In this document: one piece after another, positions 8,631 through 21,300 of the stretch
How positions within the stretch are numbered: position 1 is the first letter of the stretch
How the letters are laid out: every line of letters begins with the position of its first letter
Assembly: GCF_000015285.1 (NCBI RefSeq)
Contig: NC_008709.1
Location: 3,906,001-3,970,000 of the forward strand
Direction: 5' to 3'
DNA from: Psychromonas ingrahamii 37
Lineage (GTDB): Bacteria > Pseudomonadota > Gammaproteobacteria > Enterobacterales > Psychromonadaceae
Length of the DNA: 64,000 nucleotides
Notes under the pieces: generated by a model
The model's database searches: none
Told to the model about the DNA's origin: nothing
The model's input: only the letters and a program-made list of their open reading frames with translations
Made by a program: the position numbers and the translations under genes

Positions 8631-10751
8631 TTAAAATCCAGATTCTCTAAAGGCAATCGATATAATTCGCTTGCACTGTTTCCATAACCAACTTTGTTTC
8701 TTTCCTTCTATAACCAGTATACCTGGCTGACGCAGAAATTCTCTGTCGGCATCTGGCCGTTTATCAAGGCTGACACTGATCCGATAATGAGCCATTTCTG
8801 GAATTAGTTTCTTATCTGTATAACGAACAGCCACTGAACCGCCTGTGCCAGACCCTAACTCAGGGTAAGGAAGCGAGGCAATAGCACTGATATCAATATC
8901 CTCCAAAATGACAGGAATACCCTTATCTTCACCTGAATTACTGATAAAAACGCCGCTGCTGCCTATCGATAAAAGGTTAAGATCGCGCTCATCGACAAAC
9001 CCTTCTATTTTAAGAGATTCCGGGTCAACCAAGGTTAGCAACAATTGATCTTTACCAACCCATTGCTCCGGCCTAAGTATTTCCATCGCTGATAGATATC
9101 CAGAGTAAGGAGACCGAATTTCAAGTAATTGTTGTCTGCTATAAAATCCCGCTAACTGCACTTGGAGTTGCCTGATCCGTTCCCGATTATTGACTTGTTG
9201 CTCTCTTTCTTCAAATGAAGTGGCCTGCCTTGAGAGCAGAAGCTCTGCCAACTGCAACTTCTCCTTGATTTGACGGATAGCATTCTCCAGCTCTGGCGCT
9301 TTCAGACGTAATAATAATTGCTCAGTCTGCACCTGTTCACCTATATCGGCATAAAGCGTATCAACCTGTGCGGCTTCGGGTGCAAATAGAAATTGAGAAT
9401 ATTCAGCCTTGATAACTGCTGGAATGGAAACCTCTGTCGGCAAAGGCAGTATTGCAAAAATAAAAGCAATAACAGGCAATGCCCACCCCAGTAAACGCAA
9501 TGGCGTAAAATTAAAATCAGCATGACGTTGTCGCCATATTTTAAGCTCTCTAACAACCGGCATAACAATAAACCAAATAAGTTCGACAGCGAAAAGCAGG
9601 AGCCCCAATACCTTAAAAAAGAAATGGTAAACCAACAGTGCAATGCCAAGAAAAAGAAAAAAACGGTATACCCAGACACACCAGGCATACACAATTAACA
9701 ACCTCGCCCGCGATCTAGGATGCGGTTCGGGAAGGGGATCATCAATCCCCCAAAGAAATCGACGAAGTTGCCAACGACCCAGTGCAAATGCCCGCTGCTG
9801 CAAGTTTTCAATACCCAGCAGATCTGAAAGCGCATAATAACCATCAAACCTAAGAAAAGGGCTTATATTCACCAGCAATGAGGTCACCCAGCTGGTCGTT
9901 GCAACAAAAAATGCGGCACTACGCCATGGACCATCCGCCAAGACGGACCACATAAAAGTGGCAAACAGAGCCAGATACAGCTCGGTCCGTACCCCTGCCG
10001 TGACAATGCTCAGACGATCCCTTTTAGAGCGCAGTTTCCATGCATCAGTCGTGTCCGTATACAGTATCGGTAACATAACTAACAATGCCACCCCCATTGA
10101 GGCAACTCTGCATCCTAACCGGTGTGCAACCAGTGCATGACCAAACTCATGAGCACTTTTCACCACAACAAGGGTCAAGGCATAGAGGATCATTCCTTCA
10201 AAGCTAAAGAAATAAACAAAAGTTGAACTGAAAGTGTCCCATTGTCGCAATACCAGTAATGCGCCCAGCAGCCCTAATAGTAATAATGTCCAATGCGTTT
10301 TAGGGCTAAATAACCAAGCAAGCTTGGGCACCATTTTACTGAGTAAAGGATCCGGTCGCAGTAACGGGATCCGTACAAAAAGATAATTGTGCAGCATCCA
10401 GCTCCAAATCCCCTTACGTCTGGCATTCTTCTGCTTTGAAAAATAATCGCAAGCCTCTTTAGAACGAGCCGCCACCAGATGATTAACAATCAAAAAATCA
10501 GCAAATGCACGAATTTCTGTTGAATCATAGAATAATTTCCGGCTTTCAAGATCCTGTGACATCAGATCAGCAGTCACACCTGGAGACCAATAACGAATCA
10601 GATCCAGTGCCGATTCTGCCAGAGTAAAATAGCAATTGCGGACACTGTCATATAGCAGCCAACGAGGAGCACCATCTTCATCATGGGATCCGGGCAATAA
10701 TTTCAGATCCTGCCTAAGAGCAGGTAAACCCGGCTCTACCACCCTAACCAC
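8631..10751 (-). CDS. PqqD-like / M50 metalloprotease / HlyD adaptor fusion
   Basis: A 706-residue membrane protein with three parts. Residues about 15-95 resemble the small PqqD-like fold (YDSVRNCYFTL, AESALDLIRYW). Residues about 150-430 form a multi-pass site-2-protease (M50) core with zinc motif HEFGH (201-205) and the second ligand motif NISPFLRFDG (295-304), so the active site looks intact. After a membrane helix, residues about 440-690 are a HlyD/biotinyl-lipoyl adaptor with a coiled coil (about 490-530). The start is GTG, overlapping the upstream gene by 16 bp. It is the last gene of the adhesin operon. By inference it could cleave, hold or pass on the adhesin; no direct function is established here. 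Confidence 0.85.
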   Translation of the reverse strand: MVRVVEPGLPALRQDLKLLPGSHDEDGAPRWLLYDSVRNCYFTLAESALDLIRYWSPGVTADLMSQDLESRKLFYDSTEIRAFADFLIVNHLVAARSKEACDYFSKQKNARRKGIWSWMLHNYLFVRIPLLRPDPLLSKMVPKLAWLFSPKTHWTLLLLGLLGALLVLRQWDTFSSTFVYFFSFEGMILYALTLVVVKSAHEFGHALVAHRLGCRVASMGVALLVMLPILYTDTTDAWKLRSKRDRLSIVTAGVRTELYLALFATFMWSVLADGPWRSAAFFVATTSWVTSLLVNISPFLRFDGYYALSDLLGIENLQQRAFALGRWQLRRFLWGIDDPLPEPHPRSRARLLIVYAWCVWVYRFFLFLGIALLVYHFFFKVLGLLLFAVELIWFIVMPVVRELKIWRQRHADFNFTPLRLLGWALPVIAFIFAILPLPTEVSIPAVIKAEYSQFLFAPEAAQVDTLYADIGEQVQTEQLLLRLKAPELENAIRQIKEKLQLAELLLSRQATSFEEREQQVNNRERIRQLQVQLAGFYSRQQLLEIRSPYSGYLSAMEILRPEQWVGKDQLLLTLVDPESLKIEGFVDERDLNLLSIGSSGVFISNSGEDKGIPVILEDIDISAIASLPYPELGSGTGGSVAVRYTDKKLIPEMAHYRISVSLDKRPDADREFLRQPGILVIEGKKQSWLWKQCKRIISIAFRESGF

Positions 10752-12076
10752 TGTCTAAAAGTTGTGACCGGACGGCGGAACAGATAAAAGAACAAACTGA
10801 CCTGCTCGCCATAAATTTTAGCCGTTCCATGCAGGCCAATCCGAGGGGGTTTACCTTTATGGGCATTAAGACTAACCACCAGCTTATAAGCCATTTGCTG
10901 ATCAGCTGTGGGACGTGGTTGATAGGCCGCATGTTTGAGTTGTGCAGCCCAGGGATTAAAAGGATCATTATCCAGAAAAATGCGCACATCGGTGCCGGGT
11001 AATAATGAAATAGAGTCCTTAACCGGTAACATCACTTCAAACTCTACCTGAGCAGGATCTGCCACCAGCAAAATACGTTCACCAATTTTAACCGGCCTGC
11101 CCTTCCACTCGCCAGGATCATCAAGTACTGCTACGCCAGAGATTTCCGATAAAATAGCCGCACGCGACAAACGCTCACCCAGATATTGCCATTGTATAGA
11201 TTTTAATTTCACCTGTGATTGAAGTTCTGCAATACGAGCTTTTTGGCGAGGATCCATAAAGCTACTTTGCTGAACTGTTTTCAACTCTGCTTTGGCAACC
11301 AGCAATGCCTGATAAGCAATGGATTCCTCACTTTTAAGCTGATTAGTCTCCAACTGTGCAAGCAGATCTCCCTTATTAATCAGCTGATTTGGTGTTACCT
11401 CAATTTTTTCAACAACACCATCAAGCGGCGATGCAACGACATAGGGGTTTTTGGCAACAACTTCAACAGGTGCTAAGGTGCTTAACCTAACGGGCATGAG
11501 TAACATCAGACCGATAATAAAGAGTGCAGCAAACAGTACTTTGCGTTGTTTTAAATGCGGTATAACTCCGCGCAAGGGTTGTTGACGACGCAAAGCAAAC
11601 AAGGCATGCCCGGCACTGCCTCCTATATGTTGGCAGAGACCTGTTTCGGCTTTAGAAAACTGTTTTTCCCTAAACAGCAACAATGCGCCAGCAGGCTCAT
11701 TATCAAGGGCTTCCACGGGTAATGGCTGCCATAAAAGGAAGGAGGGTAACCCTAATGTTTTCCACTCAGCCGACAATTCATCACTGCAGTCATTAGGCCT
11801 GATAACTTGCTGTTGCCTTGCATTACCAGCGGCAATCAGTTCTTTACTTAACCGTTCAGCCCAACTTATCAAGGGCGAAGTATAATCAACCGTTGGAATA
11901 TCAGATGCTGCAACAATCTGAGTATGTTGTAGATTTTTACCAACCAACAGCAACGCCTGCGTATAAGGTACGCAACTATCCATTTGATTGACCAAAGTAT
12001 AAAACAACTGCGCAAGATCAGATGCCTTGCGCAGTTGTTGTTCCAATCCTAAAAGGGATGCAACCGTTTCACTCAC
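10736..12076 (-). CDS. GAF-like / HlyD-type membrane adaptor
   Basis: A 446-residue protein. Residues about 10-165 are cytoplasmic and resemble a GAF sensor (QALLLVGKNL, FLLWQPLPVE, GALLLFREKQF). One membrane helix follows at about 178-195 (LFAALFIIGLMLLMP). Then comes a HlyD adaptor with lipoyl halves (VVEKIEVTPNQLINKGDLLA, SGVAVLDDPGEW) around a short coiled coil. The start is GTG at 12076 with an AAGGAAAC ribosome site. That GTG overlaps the TGA of a 42-codon copy of its own N-terminus just upstream, so translation may be coupled. HlyD proteins bridge inner membrane and TolC; here a sensor domain replaces the usual short N-terminus. Confidence 0.8.
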   Translation of the reverse strand: MSETVASLLGLEQQLRKASDLAQLFYTLVNQMDSCVPYTQALLLVGKNLQHTQIVAASDIPTVDYTSPLISWAERLSKELIAAGNARQQQVIRPNDCSDELSAEWKTLGLPSFLLWQPLPVEALDNEPAGALLLFREKQFSKAETGLCQHIGGSAGHALFALRRQQPLRGVIPHLKQRKVLFAALFIIGLMLLMPVRLSTLAPVEVVAKNPYVVASPLDGVVEKIEVTPNQLINKGDLLAQLETNQLKSEESIAYQALLVAKAELKTVQQSSFMDPRQKARIAELQSQVKLKSIQWQYLGERLSRAAILSEISGVAVLDDPGEWKGRPVKIGERILLVADPAQVEFEVMLPVKDSISLLPGTDVRIFLDNDPFNPWAAQLKHAAYQPRPTADQQMAYKLVVSLNAHKGKPPRIGLHGTAKIYGEQVSLFFYLFRRPVTTFRQWLGW

Positions 12077-12319
12077 AGTGTTTCCTTATGCCAAAGGCAA
12101 TAATGCCTTTGCTTGGTAAATGTATAAAACAACAGCGCAAGGTCAGATGCCTTGCGCTGTTGTTGCTGCAGTCCCGACAGGAATGCAACCGTTTCACTCA
12201 TAATGTTTCCTTTTGCCAAGCTTGGCAAATGTATAAAACAACTGCGCAAGGTCAGATGCCTTGCGCAGTTTTTGCTGCAATCCCGACAGGGATGCAACCG
12301 TTTCACGGACAGTATGTCT
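11997..12319 (-). repeat. Three tandem copies of the GAF-HlyD gene start, each with a hairpin
   Basis: Copies begin at 11997, 12122 and 12231 (spacings 125 and 109 bp). Each covers the first 30 or so codons of the GAF-HlyD gene plus its ribosome site. Each holds an 11-bp inverted repeat: AACTGCGCAAG and CTTGCGCAGTT in copies 1 and 3, AACAGCGCAAG and CTTGCGCTGTT in copy 2. Copy 2 therefore differs by a compensated base pair. Copy 3 has lost its start (GTC for GTG). The shared sequence continues into the last codons of the adhesin gene. Confidence 0.85.
12073..12201 (-). CDS. 42-codon mini-ORF, duplicated N-terminus of the GAF-HlyD gene
   Basis: The ATG at 12201 opens MSETVAFLSGLQQQQRKASD and continues 42 codons to a TGA that overlaps the GTG start of the full gene. 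It is nearly identical to the first residues of the full gene product, diverging after LLFYT. It has a proper AAGGAAAC ribosome site. It may be a duplication remnant or may work as a translational leader for the adaptor gene. Confidence 0.5.
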   Translation of the reverse strand: MSETVAFLSGLQQQQRKASDLALLFYTFTKQRHYCLWHKETL

Positions 12320-15300
12320 TTATGCCGAATGCAATAATGCCATCAGATTATCACCATATTGATCTCTGGCCAGTAATTCAGCTTCCATCTGGCCATTTAA
12401 AGGTAAAAATTCAGTCTGTGCCTGATTGTTTTCATTAAGATCAGATTCAGCATTGATTTGTTGACGTTTAAGCAACTCGTCAAGATTCAGCTTGAGTTCC
12501 AACACCCGCTTATTGTTATCAGCATCAACTGTTTCAATACGAATGGTAACTTCTTTTTGATCTAAAGGAGGATTGTTAATAGTAATAGAGCCCGTCGTAG
12601 GATCAAGTGTCACCCATCCAGGTAGACCCTCACCACTGCCCAAAGTACCAGTGTAATTTTTAGAAGAATTTTGACTCGTATCTGCAATATCAATGAATAA
12701 CTCATTATCCGCCACATTTTCAATAACGACCACAGCTAAAGAAACAAAACTAAACGCTCCCTGTTGAACATCATTAAAGATCACTTCTCCAGAATCACTG
12801 ACAGTGACATCAACAGATGAGCTTATGCTGGTTCGACCATCTTGACTTTGATTTTCAACGACTAGCACTCCCCCTTCAGCCAGAATCACTTGCTCAGTTG
12901 CTTGATCTGCAGCTGTTCCTTCGTTTATCGGCTCAGCATCTCCAGCAAGTGTCTTATTCCCCATAAAACCGCCAGTACCTGAGGGATCTGAACTACCACC
13001 ATTGTTGACCAAGCCATCGGGTACAGCAGAGAAACCAGATTCGACAGACTGAGTATCATTTTCTGGAGCGGGCGGAGGTGTTGAATCACCGCCAGTTGCA
13101 ACGCCATCATCCTGTACTACCGCAGTCACGGTTAATTCAAAGGAGCGAGTGACACTTGCGCCTTCGGTATCGAACGCAGTCAGAACAATAATAAACTTAC
13201 CCGGCTCGCGCGGTGCACCTGAAATAATACCCGTTTCTGCATTATAGCTAACGCCAACTGGCAGCCCTGCGATCAATAGTTCTAAATTATCAAAACTGTC
13301 CCCAGAATCTTTATCGCTAAATAGAGAACTAATATCCAGTAAGTAATCATCTCCCATTTGTATAACAGTTTCATTATCCGTTAGTTGACGAGAAGTTACC
13401 TCTGGGATGTCATTGGTGCCAGTAATAATAAATTCAACAGTATCGGTAGCAATTGCTCCCTGACTATCTGTTGCTGTTACTGTGTAGCTAAAATTGACAG
13501 TATCGCCAGCACTCAGAAAGTCAAGATTATGCCCACTGACATCATAACTCCACTCTGTGTTGCCTGGTGCTGCTGAGTCATTTATTCCGACACCGAAGCC
13601 TGTAACCAATGCTGTTGCCAACACATCGTCTAACGTACCATTACTCCAAGCAATATCATTATTAGATTCAAAGGTGATATCAATCAAATCCGTATTATCA
13701 ATATCGGTAAAGCTAACCGTGCCGCTATCACTTAAAGCCTGCGCACTCGCATCAGTCAGTTCAGAAATTCCACTGGCGGCATCCGCTGTAATAGTCGGCA
13801 CATCATTGCTGCCGGTCAGTGTCATGGTCACGTCCTGAGCAACAAGCCCGCCATGACCATCATTGACCGTCACGGTGAATACCGCCGTTACGACTTCATC
13901 CTTAGCCAGGAAGTCCAAATCCGCCGCCGCGATAGTGTAATCCCAGTTAATACTGCCGTCGTTACCATTGCCAACGGCTGGCGTAAGACTGAAAGCCGCT
14001 TCTATTGCCGCCTGCTGTGTATCCGTCAGCCCCAAAGGCGTACTGCCATCAGCACGGATCGCGGTGACCGATTTAATCACCTCGTTAGCCGTCGGGCGGT
14101 CGGTCAGGTCAACATCCGTAAACGCGATCGAACCACTGTCGTTAAGACGAGTGCCGTCTATGATGCTGCCGTTAACATCCGTCGCTATTACTAACGGCAG
14201 GTCGTTGCTGCCGGTCAGTGTCACGGTCACGTCTTGAGCAACAAGCCCGCCATGACCATCATTAACCGTCACGGTGAATACCGCCGTTACGACTTCATCC
14301 TTAGCCAGGAATTCCAAATCCGCCACCGCGATAGTGTAATCCCAGTTAATACTGCCGTCGTTACCATTAGCAACGGCCGGCGTAAGACTGAAAGCGGCTT
14401 CTATTGCCGCCTGCTGTGTATCCGTCAGCCCCAAAGGCGTACTGCCATCAGCACGGATCGCGGTGACCGATTTAGTCACCTCGTTAGCCGTCGGGCGGTC
14501 GGTCAGGTCAACATCCGTAAACGCGATCGAACCACTGTCGTTAAGACGAGTGCCGTCTATGATGCTGCCGTTAACATCCGTCGCTATTACTAACGGCAGG
14601 TCGTTGCTGCCGGTCAGTGTCACGGTCACGTCTTGAGCAACAAGCCCGCCATGACCATCATTAACCGTCACGGTGAATACCGCCGTTACGACTTCATCCT
14701 TAGCCAGAAAGTCCAAATCCGCCACCGCGATAGTGTAATCCCAGTTAATACTGCCGTCGTTACCATTAGCAACGGCCGGCGTAAGACTGAAAGCGGCTTC
14801 TATTGCCGCCTGCTGTGTATCCGTCAGCCCCAAAGGCGTACTGCCATCAGCACGGATCGCGGTGACCGATTTAGTCACCTCGTTAGCCGTCGGGCGGTCG
14901 GTCAGGTCAGCATCCGTAAACGCGATCGAACCACTGTCGTTAAGACGAGTGCCGTCTATGATGCTGCCGTTAACATCCGTCGCTATCACTAACGGCACAT
15001 CATTTTTGCCGGTCAGTGTCACGGTCACGTCCTGAGCAACAAGCCCGCCATGACCATCATTGACCGTCACGGTGAATACCGCCGTTACGACTTCATCCTT
15101 AGCCAGGAAGTCCAAATCCGCCGCCGCGATAGTGTAATCCCAGTTAATACTGCCGTCGTTACCATTGCCAACGGCCGGCGTAAGACTGAAAGCCGCTTCT
15201 ATTGCCGCCTGCTGTGTATCCGTCAGCCCCAAAGGCGTACTGCCATCAGCACGGATCGCGGTGACCGATTTAATCACCTCGTTAGCCGTCGGGCGGTCGG

Positions 15301-18300
15301 TCAGGTCAGCATCCGTAAACGCGATCGAACCACTGTCGTTCAGGCGAGTCCCGTCTATGATGCTGCCGTTAACATCCGTCGCTATCACTAACGGCAGGTC
15401 GTTGCTGCCGGTCAGTGTCACGGTCACGTCTTGAGCAACAAGCCCGCCATGACCATCATTAACCGTCACGGTGAATACCGCCGTTACGACTTCATCCTTA
15501 GCCAGAAAGTCCAAATCCGCCACCGCGATAGTGTAATCCCAGTTAATACTGCCGTCGTTACCATTAGCAACGGCCGGCGTAAGACTGAAAGCGGCTTCTA
15601 TTGCCGCCTGCTGTGTATCCGTCAGCCCCAAAGGCGTACTGCCATCAGCACGGATCGCGGTGACCGATTTAGTCACCTCGTTAGCCGTCGGGCGGTCGGT
15701 CAGGTCAACATCCGTAAACGCGATCGAACCACTGTCGTTAAGACGAGTGCCGTCTATGATGCTGCCGTTAACATCCGTCGCTATTACTAACGGCAGGTCG
15801 TTGCTGCCGGTCAGTGTCACGGTCACGTCTTGAGCAACAAGCCCGCCATGACCATCATTAACCGTCACGGTGAATACCGCCGTTACGACTTCATCCTTAG
15901 CCAGAAAGTCCAAATCCGCCACCGCGATAGTGTAATCCCAGTTAATACTGCCGTCGTTACCATTAGCAACGGCCGGCGTAAGACTGAAAGCGGCTTCTAT
16001 TGCCGCCTGCTGTGTATCCGTCAGCCCCAAAGGCGTACTGCCATCAGCACGGATCGCGGTGACCGATTTAGTCACCTCGTTAGCCGTCGGGCGGTCGGTC
16101 AGGTCAACATCCGTAAACGCGATCGAACCACTGTCGTTAAGACGAGTGCCGTCTATGATGCTGCCGTTAACATCCGTCGCTATTACTAACGGCAGGTCGT
16201 TGCTGCCGGTCAGTGTCACGGTCACGTCTTGAGCAACAAGCCCGCCATGACCATCATTAACCGTCACGGTGAATACCGCCGTTACGACTTCATCCTTAGC
16301 CAGAAAGTCCAAATCCGCCACCGCGATAGTGTAATCCCAGTTAATACTGCCGTCGTTACCATTAGCAACGGCCGGCGTAAGACTGAAAGCGGCTTCTATT
16401 GCCGCCTGCTGTGTATCCGTCAGCCCCAAAGGCGTACTGCCATCAGCACGGATCGCGGTGACCGATTTAGTCACCTCGTTAGCCGTCGGGCGGTCGGTCA
16501 GGTCAACATCCGTAAACGCGATCGAACCACTGTCGTTAAGACGAGTGCCGTCTATGATGCTGCCGTTAACATCCGTCGCTATTACTAACGGCAGGTCGTT
16601 GCTGCCGGTCAGTGTCACGGTCACGTCTTGAGCAACAAGCCCGCCATGACCATCATTAACCGTCACGGTGAATACCGCCGTTACGACTTCATCCTTAGCC
16701 AGAAAGTCCAAATCCGCCACCGCGATAGTGTAATCCCAGTTAATACTGCCGTCGTTACCATTAGCAACGGCCGGCGTAAGACTGAAAGCGGCTTCTATTG
16801 CCGCCTGCTGTGTATCCGTCAGCCCCAAAGGCGTACTGCCATCAGCACGGATCGCGGTGACCGATTTAGTCACCTCGTTAGCCGTCGGGCGGTCGGTCAG
16901 GTCAGCATCCGTAAACGCGATCGAACCACTGTCGTTAAGACGAGTGCCGTCTATGATGCTGCCGTTAACATCCGTCGCTATCACTAACGGCACATCATTT
17001 TTGCCGGTCAGTGTCACGGTCACGTCCTGAGCAACAAGCCCGCCATGACCATCATTGACCGTCACGGTGAATACCGCCGTTACGACTTCATCCTTAGCCA
17101 GGAAGTCCAAATCCGCCGCCGCGATAGTGTAATCCCAGTTAATACTGCCGTCGTTACCATTGCCAACGGCCGGCGTAAGACTGAAAGCGGCTTCTATTGC
17201 CGCCTGCTGTGTATCCGTCAGCCCCAAAGGCGTACTGCCATCAGCACGGATCGCGGTGACCGATTTAGTCACCTCGTTAGCCGTCGGGCGGTCGGTCAGG
17301 TCAGCATCCGTAAACGCGATCGAACCACTGTCGTTAAGACGAGTGCCGTCTATGATGCTGCCGTTAACATCCGTCGCTATCACTAACGGCACATCATTTT
17401 TGCCGGTCAGTGTCACGGTCACGTCCTGAGCAACAAGCCCGCCATGACCATCATTGACCGTCACGGTGAATACCGCCGTTACGACTTCATCCTTAGCCAG
17501 GAAGTCCAAATCCGCCGCCGCGATAGTGTAATCCCAGTTAATACTGCCGTCGTTACCATTGCCAACGGCCGGCGTAAGACTGAAAGCGGCTTCTATTGCC
17601 GCCTGCTGTGTATCCGTCAGCCCCAAAGGCGTACTGCCATCAGCACGGATCGCGGTGACCGATTTAATCACCTCGTTAGCCGTCGGGCGGTCGGTCAGGT
17701 CAGCATCCGTAAACGCGATCGAACCACTGTCGTTCAGGCGAGTCCCGTCGATGATGCTGCCGTTAACATCCGTCGCTATCACTAACGGCAGGTCGTTGCT
17801 GCCGGTCAGTGTCACGGTCACGTCTTGAGCAACAAGCCCGCCATGACCATCATTAACCGTCACGGTGAATACCGCCGTTACGACTTCATCCTTAGCCAGA
17901 AAGTCCAAATCCGCCACCGCGATAGTGTAATCCCAGTTAATACTGCCGTCGTTACCATTAGCAACGGCCGGCGTAAGACTGAAAGCGGCTTCTATTGCCG
18001 CCTGCTGTGTATCCGTCAGCCCCAAAGGCGTACTGCCATCAGCACGGATCGCGGTGACCGATTTAGTCACCTCGTTAGCCGTCGGGCGGTCGGTCAGGTC
18101 AACATCCGTAAACGCGATCGAACCACTGTCGTTAAGACGAGTGCCGTCTATGATGCTGCCGTTAACATCCGTCGCTATTACTAACGGCAGGTCGTTGCTG
18201 CCGGTCAGTGTCACGGTCACGTCTTGAGCAACAAGCCCGCCATGACCATCATTAACCGTCACGGTGAATACCGCCGTTACGACTTCATCCTTAGCCAGAA

Positions 18301-21300
18301 AGTCCAAATCCGCCACCGCGATAGTGTAATCCCAGTTAATACTGCCGTCGTTACCATTAGCAACGGCCGGCGTAAGACTGAAAGCCGCTTCTATTGCCGC
18401 CTGCTGTGTATCCGTCAGCCCCAAAGGCGTACTGCCATCAGCACGGATCGCGGTGACCGATTTAGTCACCTCGTTAGCCGTCGGGCGGTCGGTCAGGTCA
18501 GCATCCGTAAACGCGATCGAACCACTGTCGTTAAGACGAGTGCCGTCTATGATGCTGCCGTTAACATCCGTCGCTATCACTAACGGCACATCATTTTTGC
18601 CGGTCAGTGTCACGGTCACGTCCTGAGCAACAAGCCCGCCATGACCATCATTGACCGTCACGGTGAATACCGCCGTTACGACTTCATCCTTAGCCAGGAA
18701 GTCCAAATCCGCCGCCGCGATAGTGTAATCCCAGTTAATACTGCCGTCGTTACCATTGCCAACGGCCGGCGTAAGACTGAAAGCCGCTTCTATTGCCGCC
18801 TGCTGTGTATCCGTCAGCCCCAAAGGCGTACTGCCATCAGCACGGATCGCGGTGACCGATTTAATCACCTCGTTAGCCGTCGGGCGGTCGGTCAGGTCAG
18901 CATCCGTAAACGCGATCGAACCACTGTCGTTCAGGCGAGTCCCGTCGATGATGCTGCCGTTAACATCCGTCGCTATCACTAACGGCAGGTCGTTGCTGCC
19001 GGTCAGTGTCACGGTCACGTCTTGAGCAACAAGCCCGCCATGACCATCATTAACCGTCACGGTGAATACCGCCGTTACGACTTCATCCTTAGCCAGAAAG
19101 TCCAAATCCGCCACCGCGATAGTGTAATCCCAGTTAATACTGCCGTCGTTACCATTAGCAACGGCCGGCGTAAGACTGAAAGCGGCTTCTATTGCCGCCT
19201 GCTGTGTATCCGTCAGCCCCAAAGGCGTACTGCCATCAGCACGGATCGCGGTGACCAATTTAATCACCTCGTTAGCCGTCGGGCGGTCGGTCAGGTCAGC
19301 ATCCGTAAACGCGATCGAACCACTGTCGTTCAGGCGAGTCCCGTCGATGATGCTGCCGTCAACGTCTACTGCGGTCACAACAGAATCATCATTAACTGCT
19401 GCAATAGAAGTAGTTAATGCAACAGCAGAGCTGGAAACAGCGGTAATACCACCGGTATTACCGGCCAAAGCGACATCATAGGACGCACGAGTTATTCCAG
19501 CAGTATAATTAATACTGTTATCCGAGCTGTCAATCGCATGTACACTCAATCCACCAGGCGTGCCATTATAATCAGCAACGGGCACAAAACGCAGATTTGA
19601 TGCACTTGATAAAACTAAACCACTTGCATCGGATACAGAGCCAACGGCATACCAGTTTGCTCCACTATCTGTTGAGTACTGCCATGCACCTTCTGCGCTA
19701 GTACTGTTATCAGCTGTGATCACAACGCCGGTTAAACTATCTATTGGAGCAGCAGTTACGTCGGGATCATCAAAAAGACTATCGAATAAACTACTCACAG
19801 TTGCACCACTGGGTGAAGTGCTATCCTCGTTTACAGTATCCAGCACGCCCGGGGCGGAAAAAGAAGGCGCATTGTTACTCAGAGTAATATTCAGTATAAT
19901 AGTATCAGAGCCACTAGTACCACTTTGATTAACTGCGGTAACGGTTACATTCCGGGCAGTTTCTGTACCGCCGGAAGTACTTTGATATTGGACCTGACTG
20001 GCAATCTGGCTGGCAACAGAATCCGTGACAGAGGCACTGGAAATTAGACGGATATTATCTACGTAGAGGTTAGAGCCGACTACGAGCCCCCCCGTTCCAT
20101 CATAGGTGCCGCCGACAAACTCAAATCGATAATCCCCTGCCGATAACCCGCTATAGGTTACCGTTTTATAACCGCTAGTATCTGCGCCACGCTCTGCAAA
20201 CAGCACAATATTATTAGCATCCAGATTGTTACTGATAAAATCTCCGTTACCATCCACTTTACGCAGTAAACCAAAGACTTCATAGTCATCACCAATGCCC
20301 TGTGCATTAAACTCAAGCGAGATAGAATCACCATTTTCAACACCGATTACCGAACTTCTGGCATATGGGCCATGAATTGAACCGTAGCCATCCGTCTGAA
20401 AAGAACCTCTAGAGTCTTGATCACTTCTTAGAATATGGCCATCACTGTTTAGATACAAAGCCTTAGTACTATCAACACCAGCGGTAGAGGCAATGCTGCC
20501 ATTAAAGTTCATCCCGTTAGGTGTTTGCACATTAACTGTACCTGTGCCGCCTGTATACGTACTGTTGTCATCACTGTTAGTGGCGAGGGGTATAGTGTAA
20601 TTATCAAAATTAATCTCATCACCGCCGTTACCGTACTCGGCATCAACAATTGTCCAATCGGCTGTACCCTCTTCAAAACCAGAATTAGGTAACGGGCTAG
20701 AGAACAGAATTTTTAGTGCCTGGCCATTTTCCCCATTTTCAACGGCATCAATTGAACCGATACGGTCACGACTACTGCCATTCCCCTGATACACATCACT
20801 ACCCTCAATTGAGATAGCACCATTATCATTGACATTTGCCGCACCTTTCAGCGTAAAAAAATCATCAGCCGTCGCACTTGCCACTGAAAAACGTATATAG
20901 CCTTCTGTGTAACTACCACCACCGCTGAATGAAATACTGCTATCCACAGTGACAGGGGCACCGCCCTCCGCAAAGGAAAATGCATCAGCCAGTTGAGAAA
21001 CCGTCGTCGCAGGTGCCCCAAGGACATTATTAAATTCAGAAGATAACAGTGCAAGCGTTTCTATCGTTCCATTATCTGCCTCAAGATCCCAATCACCGCC
21101 CAAGTTTTGAGCACCGGTCAGATCGTTAGAAGCGGCAACATCCGCACCACTGAGTTCAGCAATAGTGTCAATAAAGCTCTGCCCTTCACTATCAGCACCG
21201 ACATAACAACCATAAAGCATAATATCGCCAGACTCAGACAGCGATTGTCCGAGTCTACTGAGCAGTTCACTATTCGCTTGCAGATTGTCACTGGTCAGCG

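Noticed and set aside
12022-12438. 138-codon plus-strand frame across the adhesin-adaptor junction
   Set aside because: It is produced by the three tandem repeats on the opposite strand and has no ribosome site.
13790-19376. Regular repeat array as a possible CRISPR
   Set aside because: The unit is 399 bp, fully coding and without unique spacers.
13853-19417. A ladder of 113-131-codon plus-strand frames repeating every 399 bp
   Set aside because: They are antisense shadows of the adhesin repeats. They repeat with the unit, lack ribosome sites, and are explained by strong codon constraint on the other strand.
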